NCBI RefSeq assembly: GCF_051175315.1
Contig: NZ_CP195100.1
Location: 5,456,001-5,520,000 of the forward strand
DNA: 64,000 bases
Reading direction: 5' to 3'
Source: Tundrisphaera sp051175315
Lineage (GTDB): Bacteria > Planctomycetota > Planctomycetia > Isosphaerales > Isosphaeraceae
Positions 29,758 to 39,133 of the stretch are shown piece after piece; the first letter of the stretch is position 1, and the number at the start of each line of letters is the position of its first letter. The position numbers and the translations under genes were made by a program. The notes beneath the pieces are model-generated. The model did not search any database. It had not been told where the DNA came from and was given only the letters and a program-made list of their open reading frames with translations.

Positions 29758-30065
29758 GTCGATGCTCGGGTTGTCAATTCTGGGGGGAGGAAAGATCGGA
29801 GGGTCGACCCGGGCGCGCCGAAGCCTTGGGACGCCACGTTCGCGCGGACCACGGCTCGATGTTCGCTCGATTCGAGAGGGGATTCGGGAATGAAAAGGGA
29901 ATGCGAAGGTATGATCGGGGGAGTACGCCCGAGGATCTCGGGAATCCCGGCGGGCGAGCATCACAGGGAGAATTGCCAGAACGGAAGATCGACCGATGCA
30001 TGCTATCCCAACGACCCGGCCCGCGTCCATCCCGCTTCGTCGAAATCGTCCCGCGGCCGGGCGCC

Positions 30066-30095
30066 CCCGGGGATCGCGTTCGCGCGATCCCCGGG
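30066..30095 (-). terminator. 13-bp hairpin downstream of thyX
   Basis: CCCGGGGATCGCG (30066-30078) pairs perfectly with CGCGATCCCCGGG (30083-30095) around a TTCG loop (CGAA on the transcribed minus strand). It lies just after the thyX stop. It lacks a T-run, so its role as a terminator is tentative. The rest of the 29758-30106 gap shows no gene. Confidence 0.45.
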
Positions 30096-30106
30096 TGGGG
30101 CTCCGG

Positions 30107-30910
30107 TCATACCTTACGATACGGCGTGGTCACGGAAGGTTCGGCCCCGTCCTGGGAGACGATCTCGTAGTCGCCGAACAGGTTCGGGCTCTCCGCCTGG
30201 AGGATCCGCAGCATGGCCACGGCGACCTTGCGGATCTCCGCGTCGGCCGCCGCATCGCCGCGGGCCTCGATGAAGTGCCGCAGGGCGCGGGCGTTGGCGG
30301 TCACGAAGATCTGGGTCTCCGTGGCGTTGGGCAGGACGCTCCGGGCGGCCTCGCGGGCCTTCTTCCGCCGGAGGGTCTTGTCCTCGATCCCGGAGAACCT
30401 CGATGCGAGCCCCTCGGCGAGCCGGGCGTAGGCCTCGTGGCTGGCCGTGACGGCGTCCATCCAAATCTTATGGAGTTCGGGATCCTCGGCGATGGCGTCG
30501 GGCTCGACGAACGAGCATTCGCCTTCATCCACGAACCGCTGCGACCGCTGGCTATAGGCGAACCCGGCGCGGTGGCGGACCAGCTCGTGGGTGAACGACC
30601 GGCTCACGCCGGTGATGATGAAGTTGTAGACCGCGTGCTCGATCACCGAGCCGTGGCCGACTTCGAGGATGTGCTTGAGATAGGCCGCATTGCCGCCGGG
30701 GCGGGGACGGGCGTAGCTCTTGTAGCAGAGCCGTCCGGCGACCTCGACCAGCTTCTCGCCGGCCACCTCGGCGTCGGTCTTCCAGGACGCGACCCCTTCG
30801 TCTTCGAGGAATTGCGTGAGCGCATCCTCGTCGATCGTCAGGCGCCCGACCAGGCGGACGCTGGGGTCTCGGATGATCCGGGCGGCGATCCCTTCCTCCA
30901 TGATCGACAT
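30107..30910 (-). CDS. thyX: FAD-dependent thymidylate synthase ThyX
   Basis: A 267-residue flavoprotein that methylates dUMP to dTMP using methylenetetrahydrofolate and NADPH. The ThyX signature region is present as RHRAGFAYSQRSQRF starting at R112. This differs from the common RHRxxSxNExSxRY at several positions but keeps the arginines and spacing. HGSVIEHAVYNFIITG and the late NARALRHFIEARGDAAADAEIR are also typical. ATG 30910 is preceded by a perfect AAGGAGG about 9 bases upstream, which decides the start over more upstream options. Divergent from the helicase gene. Confidence 0.93.
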   Translation of the reverse strand: MSIMEEGIAARIIRDPSVRLVGRLTIDEDALTQFLEDEGVASWKTDAEVAGEKLVEVAGRLCYKSYARPRPGGNAAYLKHILEVGHGSVIEHAVYNFIITGVSRSFTHELVRHRAGFAYSQRSQRFVDEGECSFVEPDAIAEDPELHKIWMDAVTASHEAYARLAEGLASRFSGIEDKTLRRKKAREAARSVLPNATETQIFVTANARALRHFIEARGDAAADAEIRKVAVAMLRILQAESPNLFGDYEIVSQDGAEPSVTTPYRKV

Positions 30911-30985
30911 CGTAGCGAGCCTCCTTGCCCGGGTCGAGCCCGTCCTGTTCCGGCCTCCGCTCATGTGCGGCGGCCCCGTCTCGGC

Positions 30986-30991
30986 TATACT
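30986..30991 (+). promoter_or_regulatory. Possible -10 element of the helicase gene
   Basis: TATACT matches the -10 consensus at five of six positions and lies 40 bases before the helicase ATG. No clear -35 element is found at 16-18 bases, so the assignment is weak. Confidence 0.3.
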
Positions 30992-31031
30992 ATCGTCTCG
31001 ATGGCCGCCCCAAGGTGAATCGGGCTGACTC

Positions 31032-33095
31032 ATGCGCAAGATCCGGCTCCAAAGATCGGGCGACGACCGGCTGGCGGCGCGGTTCGCCGCCGACCTCAAC
31101 CAGGCCCAGCACGCCGCGGTCACCGCGCCCGACGGGTTCAACCTGATCCTGGCCGGACCGGGCTCGGGCAAGACCCGGGTCATCACCTACCGGGTCGCCT
31201 ACCTGATCGCCCAGGGCGTCGCCCCCGAGTCGATCCTGCTGGTCACCTTCACCCGCCGCGCCGCCCGCGAGATGGTCGGGCGGCTCGAAGCCCTGATCGG
31301 GCCCCGGGCGGCGAAGATCTGGGCCGGGACGTTCCACCACATCGGCAACCGGATCCTGCGGAAGGCCGCGCCGATCCTCGGCTACGGCCAGAACTTCACG
31401 ATCCTCGACGGCGAGGACCAGCTCGACCTGGTCAAGCTGGCGATGGAAGACGCCGGGCTGGTCGGCACCGGCCGGATGGCCCCCAAGCCGAACATGGTCC
31501 AGCACCTGTTCAGCTTCGCGTTCAACGTCCGCCGCCCGCTCGCCGCTCTGGTCCAGGAACGCCACCCGGAATGGCTCGAATGGATGCCCAACCTGGCCGC
31601 CGCCGACCTGGCCTACCGCAAGCGGAAGCTCGCCGCCAATTGCCTCGACTACGACGACTTGCTCGGCCTCTGGGCCCGGCTCCTGGAAGAGTTCCCCGAG
31701 CAGAGGCGGGCCCAGGCCCGGATGTTCCGCCACGTCCTCGTCGATGAAATGCAGGACACCAACGCGGTCCAGGCCGACCTCGTCGAGACGATCGCCCGCG
31801 AAGGGGCCGGCAACCTGACCGCCGTGGGGGACGACGCCCAGTCGATCTACAAGTTCCGGGGGGCCAACTACGACAACATCCTGCGGTTCCCCGAACGCAA
31901 CCCCGGCGCCCGGATCTTCCGTCTGGAGACGAACTACCGATCCACGCCCGAGATCGTGGCGTTCACCAACGCATCCATCGCCAAGAATACGCAGGGATTC
32001 GCCAAGACGCTGGTCTCCGCCCGGCCGCCGGGCGTCCGCCCGCTGGTGGTGCCGACCTCCGACGCCTACGAGGAGTCGGACTTCCTCTGCCAGCAGATCC
32101 TCGAAAATCGCGAGAATGGCGTGCCGCTCTCGCAGATGGCCGTCCTGTACCGCAACCACCACGACAGCATCCTCCTGCAGGCCGAGCTGGTGGCGCGGGG
32201 TGTGTCCTACACGATGCGGAGCGGGCTCCGGTTCTTCGAACAGGCCCACATCAAGGATGTCCTCTCGTTCCTCCGGATCCTGGTCAACCCCCGCGACGAG
32301 CCGGCCTGGCGGCGGATCCTGCTCCTGCTCCCGGGCGTCGGCCCGGCCAAGGCGTCCGCCCTGTGCCATCGCCTGATCAACGAGGCCGAGCCGCTCCAGG
32401 CCCTGGCCACCGCCGGGACGATGGCGTTGGTGCCGGCCAAGACCAAGGGGTTCTTCGCCGGGATGGTCGCCGACATCCGCAAGATCGAGGCGGCCCAGCC
32501 CGCGACCAACCCGGCCGCGGCGATCGCGGCGCTCCTCCAGGGCGGCTATCCCAACACGGTCCGGTCGCGCTACGAACGGGCCGACAACCGGATCGCCGAC
32601 ATCGAGCAGCTCGGCGTCCTCGCCGCCCGCTACGACGACCTGGAGAAGCTGATCTCCGACCTCACCCTGGCCGGGGACATCTACGGCGTGGACACGCTCG
32701 ACTCCGAGGAGCCGGTCGAGCACCTGGTCCTCAGCACGATCCACCAGTCCAAGGGGCTGGAATGGTCCCGCGTCTTCGTCCCACGGCTGATCGAGGACGG
32801 ATTCCCCGGCGCCCGGGCTTTGTCCGAGGAGGGGGGCGAGGACGAGGAGCGCCGGGTCTTCTACGTCGCCGTGACCCGGGCCATGGACGAGCTGACGCTG
32901 ACCTATCCCCTCACCCTGCCCCGGGGCGGGCGAGGGCCGACCCTGATCACCAAGCCGAGCCGGTTCATCACCGAACTGGTCGCCGACCTCTACGAGTCCG
33001 CGACCATCGAGACCGAACTGGACCTGTCCTGGGCCGGCCTGACCAAGGCCCGGGGCGATGACACGCCCGCCCTCCCCCCCCCCGCCGACTCCTGA
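31032..33095 (+). CDS. UvrD/Rep-type superfamily 1 DNA helicase
   Basis: A 687-residue ATP-dependent 3'-5' helicase. LILAGPGSGKTRVITYRV (about residues 37-54) is motif I. TFTRRAAREM is Ia. VLVDEMQDTN is the DExx-box motif II. GDDAQSIYKFRGA is III. RLETNYRST is IV. TIHQSKGLEW is V, and YVAVTRAMDELTL is VI. All core motifs are intact. The length is a little below UvrD/PcrA (about 720) and there is no nuclease domain. It may act in repair or replication restart; which of Rep, PcrA or UvrD it matches is not decidable by eye. ATG 31032 is used. The acidic gene lies 54 bases downstream. Confidence 0.92.
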   Translation: MRKIRLQRSGDDRLAARFAADLNQAQHAAVTAPDGFNLILAGPGSGKTRVITYRVAYLIAQGVAPESILLVTFTRRAAREMVGRLEALIGPRAAKIWAGTFHHIGNRILRKAAPILGYGQNFTILDGEDQLDLVKLAMEDAGLVGTGRMAPKPNMVQHLFSFAFNVRRPLAALVQERHPEWLEWMPNLAAADLAYRKRKLAANCLDYDDLLGLWARLLEEFPEQRRAQARMFRHVLVDEMQDTNAVQADLVETIAREGAGNLTAVGDDAQSIYKFRGANYDNILRFPERNPGARIFRLETNYRSTPEIVAFTNASIAKNTQGFAKTLVSARPPGVRPLVVPTSDAYEESDFLCQQILENRENGVPLSQMAVLYRNHHDSILLQAELVARGVSYTMRSGLRFFEQAHIKDVLSFLRILVNPRDEPAWRRILLLLPGVGPAKASALCHRLINEAEPLQALATAGTMALVPAKTKGFFAGMVADIRKIEAAQPATNPAAAIAALLQGGYPNTVRSRYERADNRIADIEQLGVLAARYDDLEKLISDLTLAGDIYGVDTLDSEEPVEHLVLSTIHQSKGLEWSRVFVPRLIEDGFPGARALSEEGGEDEERRVFYVAVTRAMDELTLTYPLTLPRGGRGPTLITKPSRFITELVADLYESATIETELDLSWAGLTKARGDDTPALPPPADS

Positions 33096-33149
33096 CCACT
33101 TCCCTTCTCCCGGAATGCCGGAATATCCCCCGCGAGGGCCGATCCGATC

Positions 33150-34712
33150 ATGGAAGCGATCCCTTCGCCTTCGCCCGACTCCCTCCCCGCGCCGGCGGAG
33201 ACGCCGGAGGCGATCCTCGACGAACTCCGCGACGCACGCGACCTCTCGGACGAGGAGCGCGAGGCCCGGCTGGCCCGGCTCGTCGAGCAATTCCCGGCCG
33301 ACCGCCTCCGCGTCGCGGCCCGTTCCCGACTGGCCGACCTCGGCGGTGGGGACGCCGAGGCGGTCCTCCGGCTGGTCGAGGCGTTCGCGACCCCGGCGCT
33401 GCTGGAAGACCTCGCCGATGCGCTGCTGGGCCAGCCCGGGCTCCCGCCCGAGCGGTCCTGGGAGGCCCTGGCCCTGCTCGAAGGGGCGGGCCTGCTGGTC
33501 GATTACCCCGAGCTGGCCGAACGCCTGGACGAGCTGAACGAGACGATCGACGCCGACGGGTCGCTCGAAGACCTGTCCGACCACCTGGACGACGAGCCCG
33601 AAGGCTCGTGGGTCGCGCTCCAGGCCCTGGGGGCGGTCGAGCCCGAGGTGGCCGAGGAGATCGTGGCCGGCCTGGCCGACGCGCCGGGGGGGCCGGGCCT
33701 GGTCTCTTTCCTGCGGATCCTCGCCTTCGCCCACGAGCCGCGAATCCGCCACGCCGCGATCTCGGCCCTGGCCGCCCGGCCCGACGACGATGACGACCAC
33801 CGCGCGGCCTGGGCGGAGATCGCCCACGATCACCCCGATCCCTCGATCCGCGAGCGGGCGGCCCGCCGGCTCGGGCCCGACGCCGGCGCCGAGGTGGCCC
33901 GGGCGCTCGCCCGGCCCGAGCGGGCCCGCCCGCATCGGACCGGGTGCCTGGTCACGGCCCTCGACGGCGCGGGACGGGGATCGATCGTCCTGACCGCCAC
34001 GGACCGGGGCCGGGCCGTCGCCGCGACCTTCCTGTGCGACGTCTGGCGCGGGGTGGTCGAGGTGATCGGCGAGGTGGGAGACCGGCCCGACCTGGCGTCG
34101 GGGTTCCTCGACCTGTTCGCCGAGTCCGAGACCAGGGACCTCGTCGAGGGGATGCCCGGCCTGGCCGATGGCCTGCTCGCCGGCAGCCTCCTGCTCTGCG
34201 ACCGGACCACCACGCCCGCCCTCCGCTACTGGCTCGAACGGACGGTCGGCCCGGAGTTCGTCCCCCGCCCCTTCCCCGGGCTGGTCGGCGACGAGGACCT
34301 GGCCGATCACGCCCTGGACAGCATGGCCGATACGGCGCGGATGATCCTGGACGCCTGCCCGGACTGGGTCGACGCCTCGGCCCTGACCTACGACATCGCC
34401 GAGGAGATCGCCCTCCGGTCGGGCGAGAGCCCGCCCGACCCGTATCGCGACGCCGGCGCCTATCGCTACCTGTTCGAGCATCATCTCAAGGACCGCCTCG
34501 AACACTACCGGCGGATGCTCCTCTGGATGGCCTCGTTCTGGGAGGCGTCGGGCTCGCACGATCTCGGCCGGTCGGCGCTAGCCCTGTCCTGGCAACTGGC
34601 CGACCCGCAGCACGCCGTCCCGGCCCACCCGTTCACGATGGACCTGAGCACGCGGAGCCTGGCCGCGGCCCAGGCCCACCTCCGCGCCGGGCACGATCCC
34701 CGGCGCGGATAG
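33150..34712 (+). CDS. Acidic HEAT-repeat-like protein of unknown function
   Basis: A 520-residue, strongly acidic, Ala/Leu-rich protein without Cys-based motifs or membrane spans. Short helix pairs such as RIRHAAISALAARPDD and SIRERAARRLGPDAG look like HEAT or armadillo repeats between about residues 40 and 270. The C-terminal part (VGPEFVPRPFPGLVGDEDLADHALDSM) is better conserved in style but not recognised. It follows the helicase by 54 bases on the same strand and may be co-transcribed. A scaffold role is only a guess. Third-position G+C bias supports it as a real gene. Confidence 0.75.
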   Translation: MEAIPSPSPDSLPAPAETPEAILDELRDARDLSDEEREARLARLVEQFPADRLRVAARSRLADLGGGDAEAVLRLVEAFATPALLEDLADALLGQPGLPPERSWEALALLEGAGLLVDYPELAERLDELNETIDADGSLEDLSDHLDDEPEGSWVALQALGAVEPEVAEEIVAGLADAPGGPGLVSFLRILAFAHEPRIRHAAISALAARPDDDDDHRAAWAEIAHDHPDPSIRERAARRLGPDAGAEVARALARPERARPHRTGCLVTALDGAGRGSIVLTATDRGRAVAATFLCDVWRGVVEVIGEVGDRPDLASGFLDLFAESETRDLVEGMPGLADGLLAGSLLLCDRTTTPALRYWLERTVGPEFVPRPFPGLVGDEDLADHALDSMADTARMILDACPDWVDASALTYDIAEEIALRSGESPPDPYRDAGAYRYLFEHHLKDRLEHYRRMLLWMASFWEASGSHDLGRSALALSWQLADPQHAVPAHPFTMDLSTRSLAAAQAHLRAGHDPRRG

Positions 34713-34718
34713 GCGGAT

Positions 34719-35507
34719 TCAGAACCTCCGGAGGCGATCGGCCATCCGGGTGAACTGGGCCAGCGGCTCGCGGTCCGTCTCGGGCCAGATGGTCAGGTAG
34801 CCCCGGTAGTTGATCTCCTCCAACGCCCCGAGGTACTCCTCCCAGTCGAGCGCCCCGGGCGGGAAGCCCATCCCCCGCGGGTTGACTGCCGTGAACGTCC
34901 GCGACGAACTGGCCGCGTCGTTGGCGTAAGCATGGGCCAGGCGAACGTCCAGCTCGCGGGCGGCCGCCACGGGGTCGATCCCCTGCCTGAGCAACCCCGA
35001 CGGGTCGAGGCTCACGGCCAGGCTGGGCATCGCCAGCTCATCCAGGAAACCGGCCAGGCTGGCGCCCGGCTCGGTGCCCGACTCGATGGCGAACCGGATG
35101 CCCCGGTGGTCGGCCCGCTTCCCCAACTCGGTCAACGCCGTCGCGAATGCGGCGCGGCGTTCAGCGTCCTCGGCCGGCGGCAGGGCCCCGACCCGGGCCA
35201 GCGCCAGCCGGGTCCCGAGGTCGTAGGCCAGCGCGAACGCGGAGTCGGCGCGGCGGAGCCGGTCTTCGAGCTGGTCGAGGGTGTCGAACGGGCGGCGGGT
35301 CGGGAGGCTGATGGCGATCAGCTCCAGTTCGACGGATCGGAGGATGTGCCGCAGCTCGCGGCGGCCGGTCTCGGTCAGGGCCGACGGGCCGAGTTCGCCG
35401 GCCGCGTCGAAGACCATGCCCCGGGCGCCGACCCGGGCGGCCCCGCGAATCTGGTCCCGGATCGGCCGCGCCGGGTCGAGCCTCAGGCCCAAGGGAGAAC
35501 GGATCAT
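34719..35507 (-). CDS. Sugar-phosphate isomerase/epimerase-like TIM-barrel protein
   Basis: A 262-residue protein of the xylose-isomerase-like TIM-barrel group (AP endonuclease 2 superfamily). IRFAIESGTEPGASLAGFLDEL has the metal-binding Glu in a typical position. LAVSLDPSGLLRQG supplies an Asp, LAHAYANDA replaces the usual H-x-K/H-D strand, and GALDWEEYLGALEEINYRGYLTIWPE gives the last acidic ligand. Some expected His ligands are missing, so activity is uncertain. The start at ATG 35507 follows family length. Convergent with the acidic gene (6-base gap) and divergent from pabB. Confidence 0.82.
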   Translation of the reverse strand: MIRSPLGLRLDPARPIRDQIRGAARVGARGMVFDAAGELGPSALTETGRRELRHILRSVELELIAISLPTRRPFDTLDQLEDRLRRADSAFALAYDLGTRLALARVGALPPAEDAERRAAFATALTELGKRADHRGIRFAIESGTEPGASLAGFLDELAMPSLAVSLDPSGLLRQGIDPVAAARELDVRLAHAYANDAASSSRTFTAVNPRGMGFPPGALDWEEYLGALEEINYRGYLTIWPETDREPLAQFTRMADRLRRF

Positions 35508-35647
35508 CGGTCAACCTGCCCTTTCGCTGTCCTCGTGACGGTTTGCGGTATTCGACCCGCATGTGATAGAGATTGTATCGTCCCACGCCCGACCGGAGGG
35601 GTGGTCCCCCTCCGCAGGCCCCAGGTTCCCCGGGAGTCGCTCGATCC

Positions 35648-37042
35648 GTGCCCGCCCCGCCGATCCGCCTGCCCCTGAGCCTCTCCCCGGACGAACTCGC
35701 TCCCCTGATCGGTGCCTGGGACCGGCCCGCGCTCCTGGAGAGCGTCGGCTCGGGCCGTTGGAGCATCCTGGCGGCCCGCCCGAGGATGGAGTTCGTCTCC
35801 AGCGACGGGTCGAGCTACTGGTGGGAGAGCCGCAACATCACCATCCAGAAGCAGAGCGACCCGCTCCCGGCCCTGGCCTACCTCCTGGACCGCTTCCGGC
35901 TGGCCGACTCGCGCGACGCCACGGACGAGGAAGGCCCCCCCTTCCAGGGCGGGATGATCGGGTTCCTGGGCTACGACCTGGCGACCCGCCTGGAACGGCT
36001 GCCTCGGCGGATGGGCCGCGATTCGGGCATCCCCGAGATCCGGTTCGGCCTCTACGACACGTTCGTGGTGGTCGACCACCAGACGCAGGCCAGCGAGCTG
36101 TGGGCGGTGAACCTCCTGGATGAGCCGCGCGAGAAGGTGGCGGCCCGTGCCGATCGCTGGAAGGCCGACCTGGCGGCCCTCCCCCTGCCCCGGGGCTTGA
36201 CGCAATTGAGCACACCCCGCCCGATCATGTCCCGGAGCGATTACCTCGCCGCCGCGAGGAAGGCGCTCGACTACATCGAGGCGGGGGATGTTTATCAGAT
36301 CAACCTCTCGCAGCGGTTCCAGGCGGAGGGGCCGGTCGACGCGCTCGACCTCTACCTCCACCTGAAGCGGGCGAGCCCGGCCCCGTTCGCCGCCTTCTTC
36401 GGCTGGAACGGGTCGGCGGTGGTGGGGGCGAGCCCGGAGACCTTCTACAAGACCCAGGGGGACCGGATCGTGACCCGCCCGATCAAGGGGACGCGCCCCC
36501 GCTCGGCCGACCCCGACGAGGACCGCCGGCTGGAGCGGGAGCTGGAAGAGAGCATCAAGGATCGCGCCGAACTGACCATGATCGTCGACCTGGAGCGGAA
36601 CGACCTGGGCCGGGTCTGCCGGTTCGGCTCGGTCCGGGTGTCGGAGCCGGTCGCGGTCGAGAGCTTCGAGCAGGTCCATCATCTGGTCGGCACCGTGGAA
36701 GGCCGCCTCCGCCCCGATGTCGGGCCGATCGACGTGGTCCGGGCGATGTTCCCGGGCGGTTCGATCACCGGCGCCCCCAAGATCCGGGCGATGGAGATCA
36801 TCGACGAGCTGGAGACCCACCGCCGGGGCGTGTACACCGGGGCGATGGGATACTGGAGCCGGGGCGGGACGTCGGAGTTCAACATCGCGATTCGCACAAT
36901 GACGGTCGAGGGGAATCGGGTCACCTACCAGGTGGGCGGTGGGATCGTGGCCGACTCGACCCCCGAGGCCGAGTATGCCGAGACCCTCCAGAAGGGGCTG
37001 GGCCTCCGCCGGGCCATCGAGTCCTGCGGGGGGGGGCGATGA
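35648..37042 (+). CDS. pabB: Aminodeoxychorismate synthase component I
   Basis: A 464-residue chorismate-utilising enzyme (PabB/TrpE family) that converts chorismate with ammonia to 4-amino-4-deoxychorismate for folate synthesis. EAGDVYQINLSQRF, FFGWNGSAVVGASPETF, RPIKGTRPR, LERNDLGRVCRFGSV and FPGGSITGAPKIRAMEIIDELE are hallmark motifs of the catalytic half; PIKGT is the PabB type. GTG 35648 is chosen with GGGAG upstream; a TTG at 35573 is in frame. Its stop overlaps pabC by 4 bases. No PabA amidotransferase domain is fused. Confidence 0.92.
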   Translation: MPAPPIRLPLSLSPDELAPLIGAWDRPALLESVGSGRWSILAARPRMEFVSSDGSSYWWESRNITIQKQSDPLPALAYLLDRFRLADSRDATDEEGPPFQGGMIGFLGYDLATRLERLPRRMGRDSGIPEIRFGLYDTFVVVDHQTQASELWAVNLLDEPREKVAARADRWKADLAALPLPRGLTQLSTPRPIMSRSDYLAAARKALDYIEAGDVYQINLSQRFQAEGPVDALDLYLHLKRASPAPFAAFFGWNGSAVVGASPETFYKTQGDRIVTRPIKGTRPRSADPDEDRRLERELEESIKDRAELTMIVDLERNDLGRVCRFGSVRVSEPVAVESFEQVHHLVGTVEGRLRPDVGPIDVVRAMFPGGSITGAPKIRAMEIIDELETHRRGVYTGAMGYWSRGGTSEFNIAIRTMTVEGNRVTYQVGGGIVADSTPEAEYAETLQKGLGLRRAIESCGGGR

Positions 37043-37887
37043 TCTGGTCGGGCGGCCGGATCCTCCCCGATGAGGCCCTCGCCATCCCCTGCACCGACCG
37101 CACCTTCGAGCACGGACTCGGACTCTTCGAGACGGCGCGGACCTGGGGTGGCCGGCCCTGTTTGCTGGAGGCCCACCGGGCGAGGATGCTCCGGTCGGCC
37201 CGGGAACTGGGGATGCCGATCGACCCCGCCGCCTTCCCGGACGCCCGCGCGGTCGCCGACCTGCTGGCCGCCGAGGGTCAGGCGGGCGACCGGATGCTGC
37301 GGATCACCGCGACCGGGGGCGAGCCGGGCGGGCCGGGGCCGGTGGTCTGGATGAGGTCGGGGCCGCTCCCGCCGGGATCCCCGGTTGGGTTCGTTTGGGA
37401 GAACGATCCCTGGACGGTTGCGCTCGATGGATGGGCCGTCGCCCGAGATGACGCGACGGCCCGGCACAAGATGCTCAACTACTGGTCGAGGCGAACCGCC
37501 TTCGAGACGGCCCGCGCCCGGGGGTTTCATGAAGTGCTGTCCCGGACCCCGGACGGGGCTTACTGGGAGGGGAGCCGTACCAGCCTGTTCGCGGTCAAGG
37601 GCGGATGTCTCTTGATCCCCGCGCTCGACGGGCCGATCGTCCCCGGGGTGATGCGTGGGTTCGTTCTGGAGGATGCGAGTCGGCTGCCGGGCGAGGTCCG
37701 GGACGTCCCGGGGATTTCTCGGGACGACCTGCTCGCGTCCGACGAGGTATTCCTCGCCAACGCGGTCCGTGGGATCATCCCGGTCGTGTTCCGGGAAAAT
37801 CCGGGGCCATTCGTCCGCGGTCCGTGGGTGGGTTCGATTGGTCAAAGGGTCGCCCAACGTCTGGAATCCGGCGAGGACTCATCGTGA
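37039..37887 (+). CDS. pabC: Aminodeoxychorismate lyase / class IV aminotransferase
   Basis: A 282-residue PLP enzyme of fold type IV. In this position it should release pyruvate from aminodeoxychorismate to give p-aminobenzoate. DRTFEHGLGLFET is the N-terminal substrate loop. KMLNYW carries the PLP-binding lysine region, and EGSRTSLFAV plus SDEVFLANAVRGIIPV are the phosphate-binding and C-terminal motifs. The 4-base ATGA overlap with pabB supports a common role over branched-chain aminotransferase or D-amino-acid transaminase, which share the fold. Length is typical. Confidence 0.9.
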   Translation: MIWSGGRILPDEALAIPCTDRTFEHGLGLFETARTWGGRPCLLEAHRARMLRSARELGMPIDPAAFPDARAVADLLAAEGQAGDRMLRITATGGEPGGPGPVVWMRSGPLPPGSPVGFVWENDPWTVALDGWAVARDDATARHKMLNYWSRRTAFETARARGFHEVLSRTPDGAYWEGSRTSLFAVKGGCLLIPALDGPIVPGVMRGFVLEDASRLPGEVRDVPGISRDDLLASDEVFLANAVRGIIPVVFRENPGPFVRGPWVGSIGQRVAQRLESGEDSS

Positions 37888-39017
37888 CGACGGTAGCGGA
37901 ACTGGCCGCGTGGCTCGAAGGGTTTGCCCCGAGCCGGCTTGCGGAATTATGGGATAATGTGGGACTGCTCTGGGGCGACCCCTCCGACCCGGTGGCTCGG
38001 GTGATGACTTGCCTGACCGTGACGCCCCGGACGGCCGACGAGGCGATCGCGGGGGGGGCGGCTGCGATCGTCAGCCACCACCCGATTCTGTTCAAGCCGA
38101 TCAAGACCTTGCGCACCGACCGCCCCGAGTCGGCGATGCTCTGGCGACTGGCCCGCGCCGGGGTGGCGATCTTGAGCCCGCACACTGCCTTCGACAACAC
38201 CAACGGCGGGATCAACGACGGGCTCGCGTCCCGGCTCGGGCTGTCCGAGGTGGGACCGATCCGCCCGGCCGCCAACTCGGCGCGGTTCAAGGTCGTGGTG
38301 TTCGCGCCGCGATCGGACCGCGAGGCGGTGATGTTGGCTTCGTTCCGCGCCGGCGCGGGGGAGATCGGCGAGTATCGCGAATGCTCGTTCGGCTCGCCCG
38401 GCTTCGGGACCTTCCTCGGCGGAGAAAATTCGAACCCAACGATCGGGGAGGCCGGCCGACGCGAGACGGTCCGGGAATGGCGGCTCGAATTCGTCTGCCC
38501 CGGCGACCGGCTCCGGGCCGTGCTCGCCGCGATCCGCGAGGCCCACTCCTACGAGGAGCCCGCCATTGACGCGATCCCGCTCACTTCGGGGCCGCCCGTC
38601 GACCCGGGCGCGGGGCGGATCGGCCGGTTGGAGCCGGCCGAGCCCCTGGGGCAACTGGCCGCGCGAGTCGCTCACCTTCTGGACGCCCCGGCGACCCAGT
38701 TCGTCGGCGACTCCGGGCGGATCGTCTCGCGGGTGGCGATCTGCTGCGGCGCCGGGGATGACTTCCTCACCGATGCGATCCGCCTCGGCGCGGACGTGCT
38801 GCTGACCGGGGAAGCCCGGTTCCATCGGGCCTTGGAGGCCGAAGCACACGGGATCGGCCTGATCGTCGCCGGGCACCACGCCACGGAACGACCCGGCGTG
38901 GAGGATCTCGCCCGTCGCCTGGGCCAGGCGTTCCCGGGGGTGGAAACCTGGGCCAGCCGGGCCGAAGCGGACCCCCTGACGCTCGCGCGGGCCGTGCCCG
39001 ACCCCGGGCCGCGATGA
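37884..39017 (+). CDS. NIF3-like dinuclear metal-centre protein
   Basis: A 377-residue member of the NIF3/YbgI (DUF34) family. LWDNVGLLWGDP near residue 22, IVSHHPILFKPIKTL with metal-binding His residues, AGVAILSPHTAFD, ICCGAGDDFLTDA, LLTGEARFH and IVAGHHATER are the conserved metal-site motifs. A middle insert (about residues 130-240) makes it a long-form member. The biochemical role of the family is unsettled; GTP cyclohydrolase type 2 labels exist. GTG 37884 overlaps the pabC stop by 4 bases, so it is the third gene of the folate operon. Confidence 0.9.
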   Translation: MTTVAELAAWLEGFAPSRLAELWDNVGLLWGDPSDPVARVMTCLTVTPRTADEAIAGGAAAIVSHHPILFKPIKTLRTDRPESAMLWRLARAGVAILSPHTAFDNTNGGINDGLASRLGLSEVGPIRPAANSARFKVVVFAPRSDREAVMLASFRAGAGEIGEYRECSFGSPGFGTFLGGENSNPTIGEAGRRETVREWRLEFVCPGDRLRAVLAAIREAHSYEEPAIDAIPLTSGPPVDPGAGRIGRLEPAEPLGQLAARVAHLLDAPATQFVGDSGRIVSRVAICCGAGDDFLTDAIRLGADVLLTGEARFHRALEAEAHGIGLIVAGHHATERPGVEDLARRLGQAFPGVETWASRAEADPLTLARAVPDPGPR

Positions 39018-39031
39018 GCCCTGTCGGCGGG

Positions 39032-39063
39032 GAAAAAAAGAACCCCCGGTGCAGTGCCGGGGG
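39032..39063 (-). terminator. Rho-independent terminator of the small minus-strand gene
   Basis: On the minus strand CCCCCGG and CCGGGGG (39057-39063 with 39043-39049) form a stem around a 7-base loop, followed by TTC and seven T. It fits the end of the gene at 39134-39439, not the NIF3 gene on the other strand. Confidence 0.8.
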
Positions 39064-39133
39064 CATTCGAAGCCGAACGGGATGTCGACCCGGAGCCGGC
39101 GCGAACCCGAAGCCGGGCCGCGGCCTCCATCGG

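Noticed and set aside
30990..34559. Long minus-strand frame opposite the helicase and the acidic gene
   Set aside because: Spans two genes and their spacer and has no recognisable motif; an antisense artefact of high G+C.
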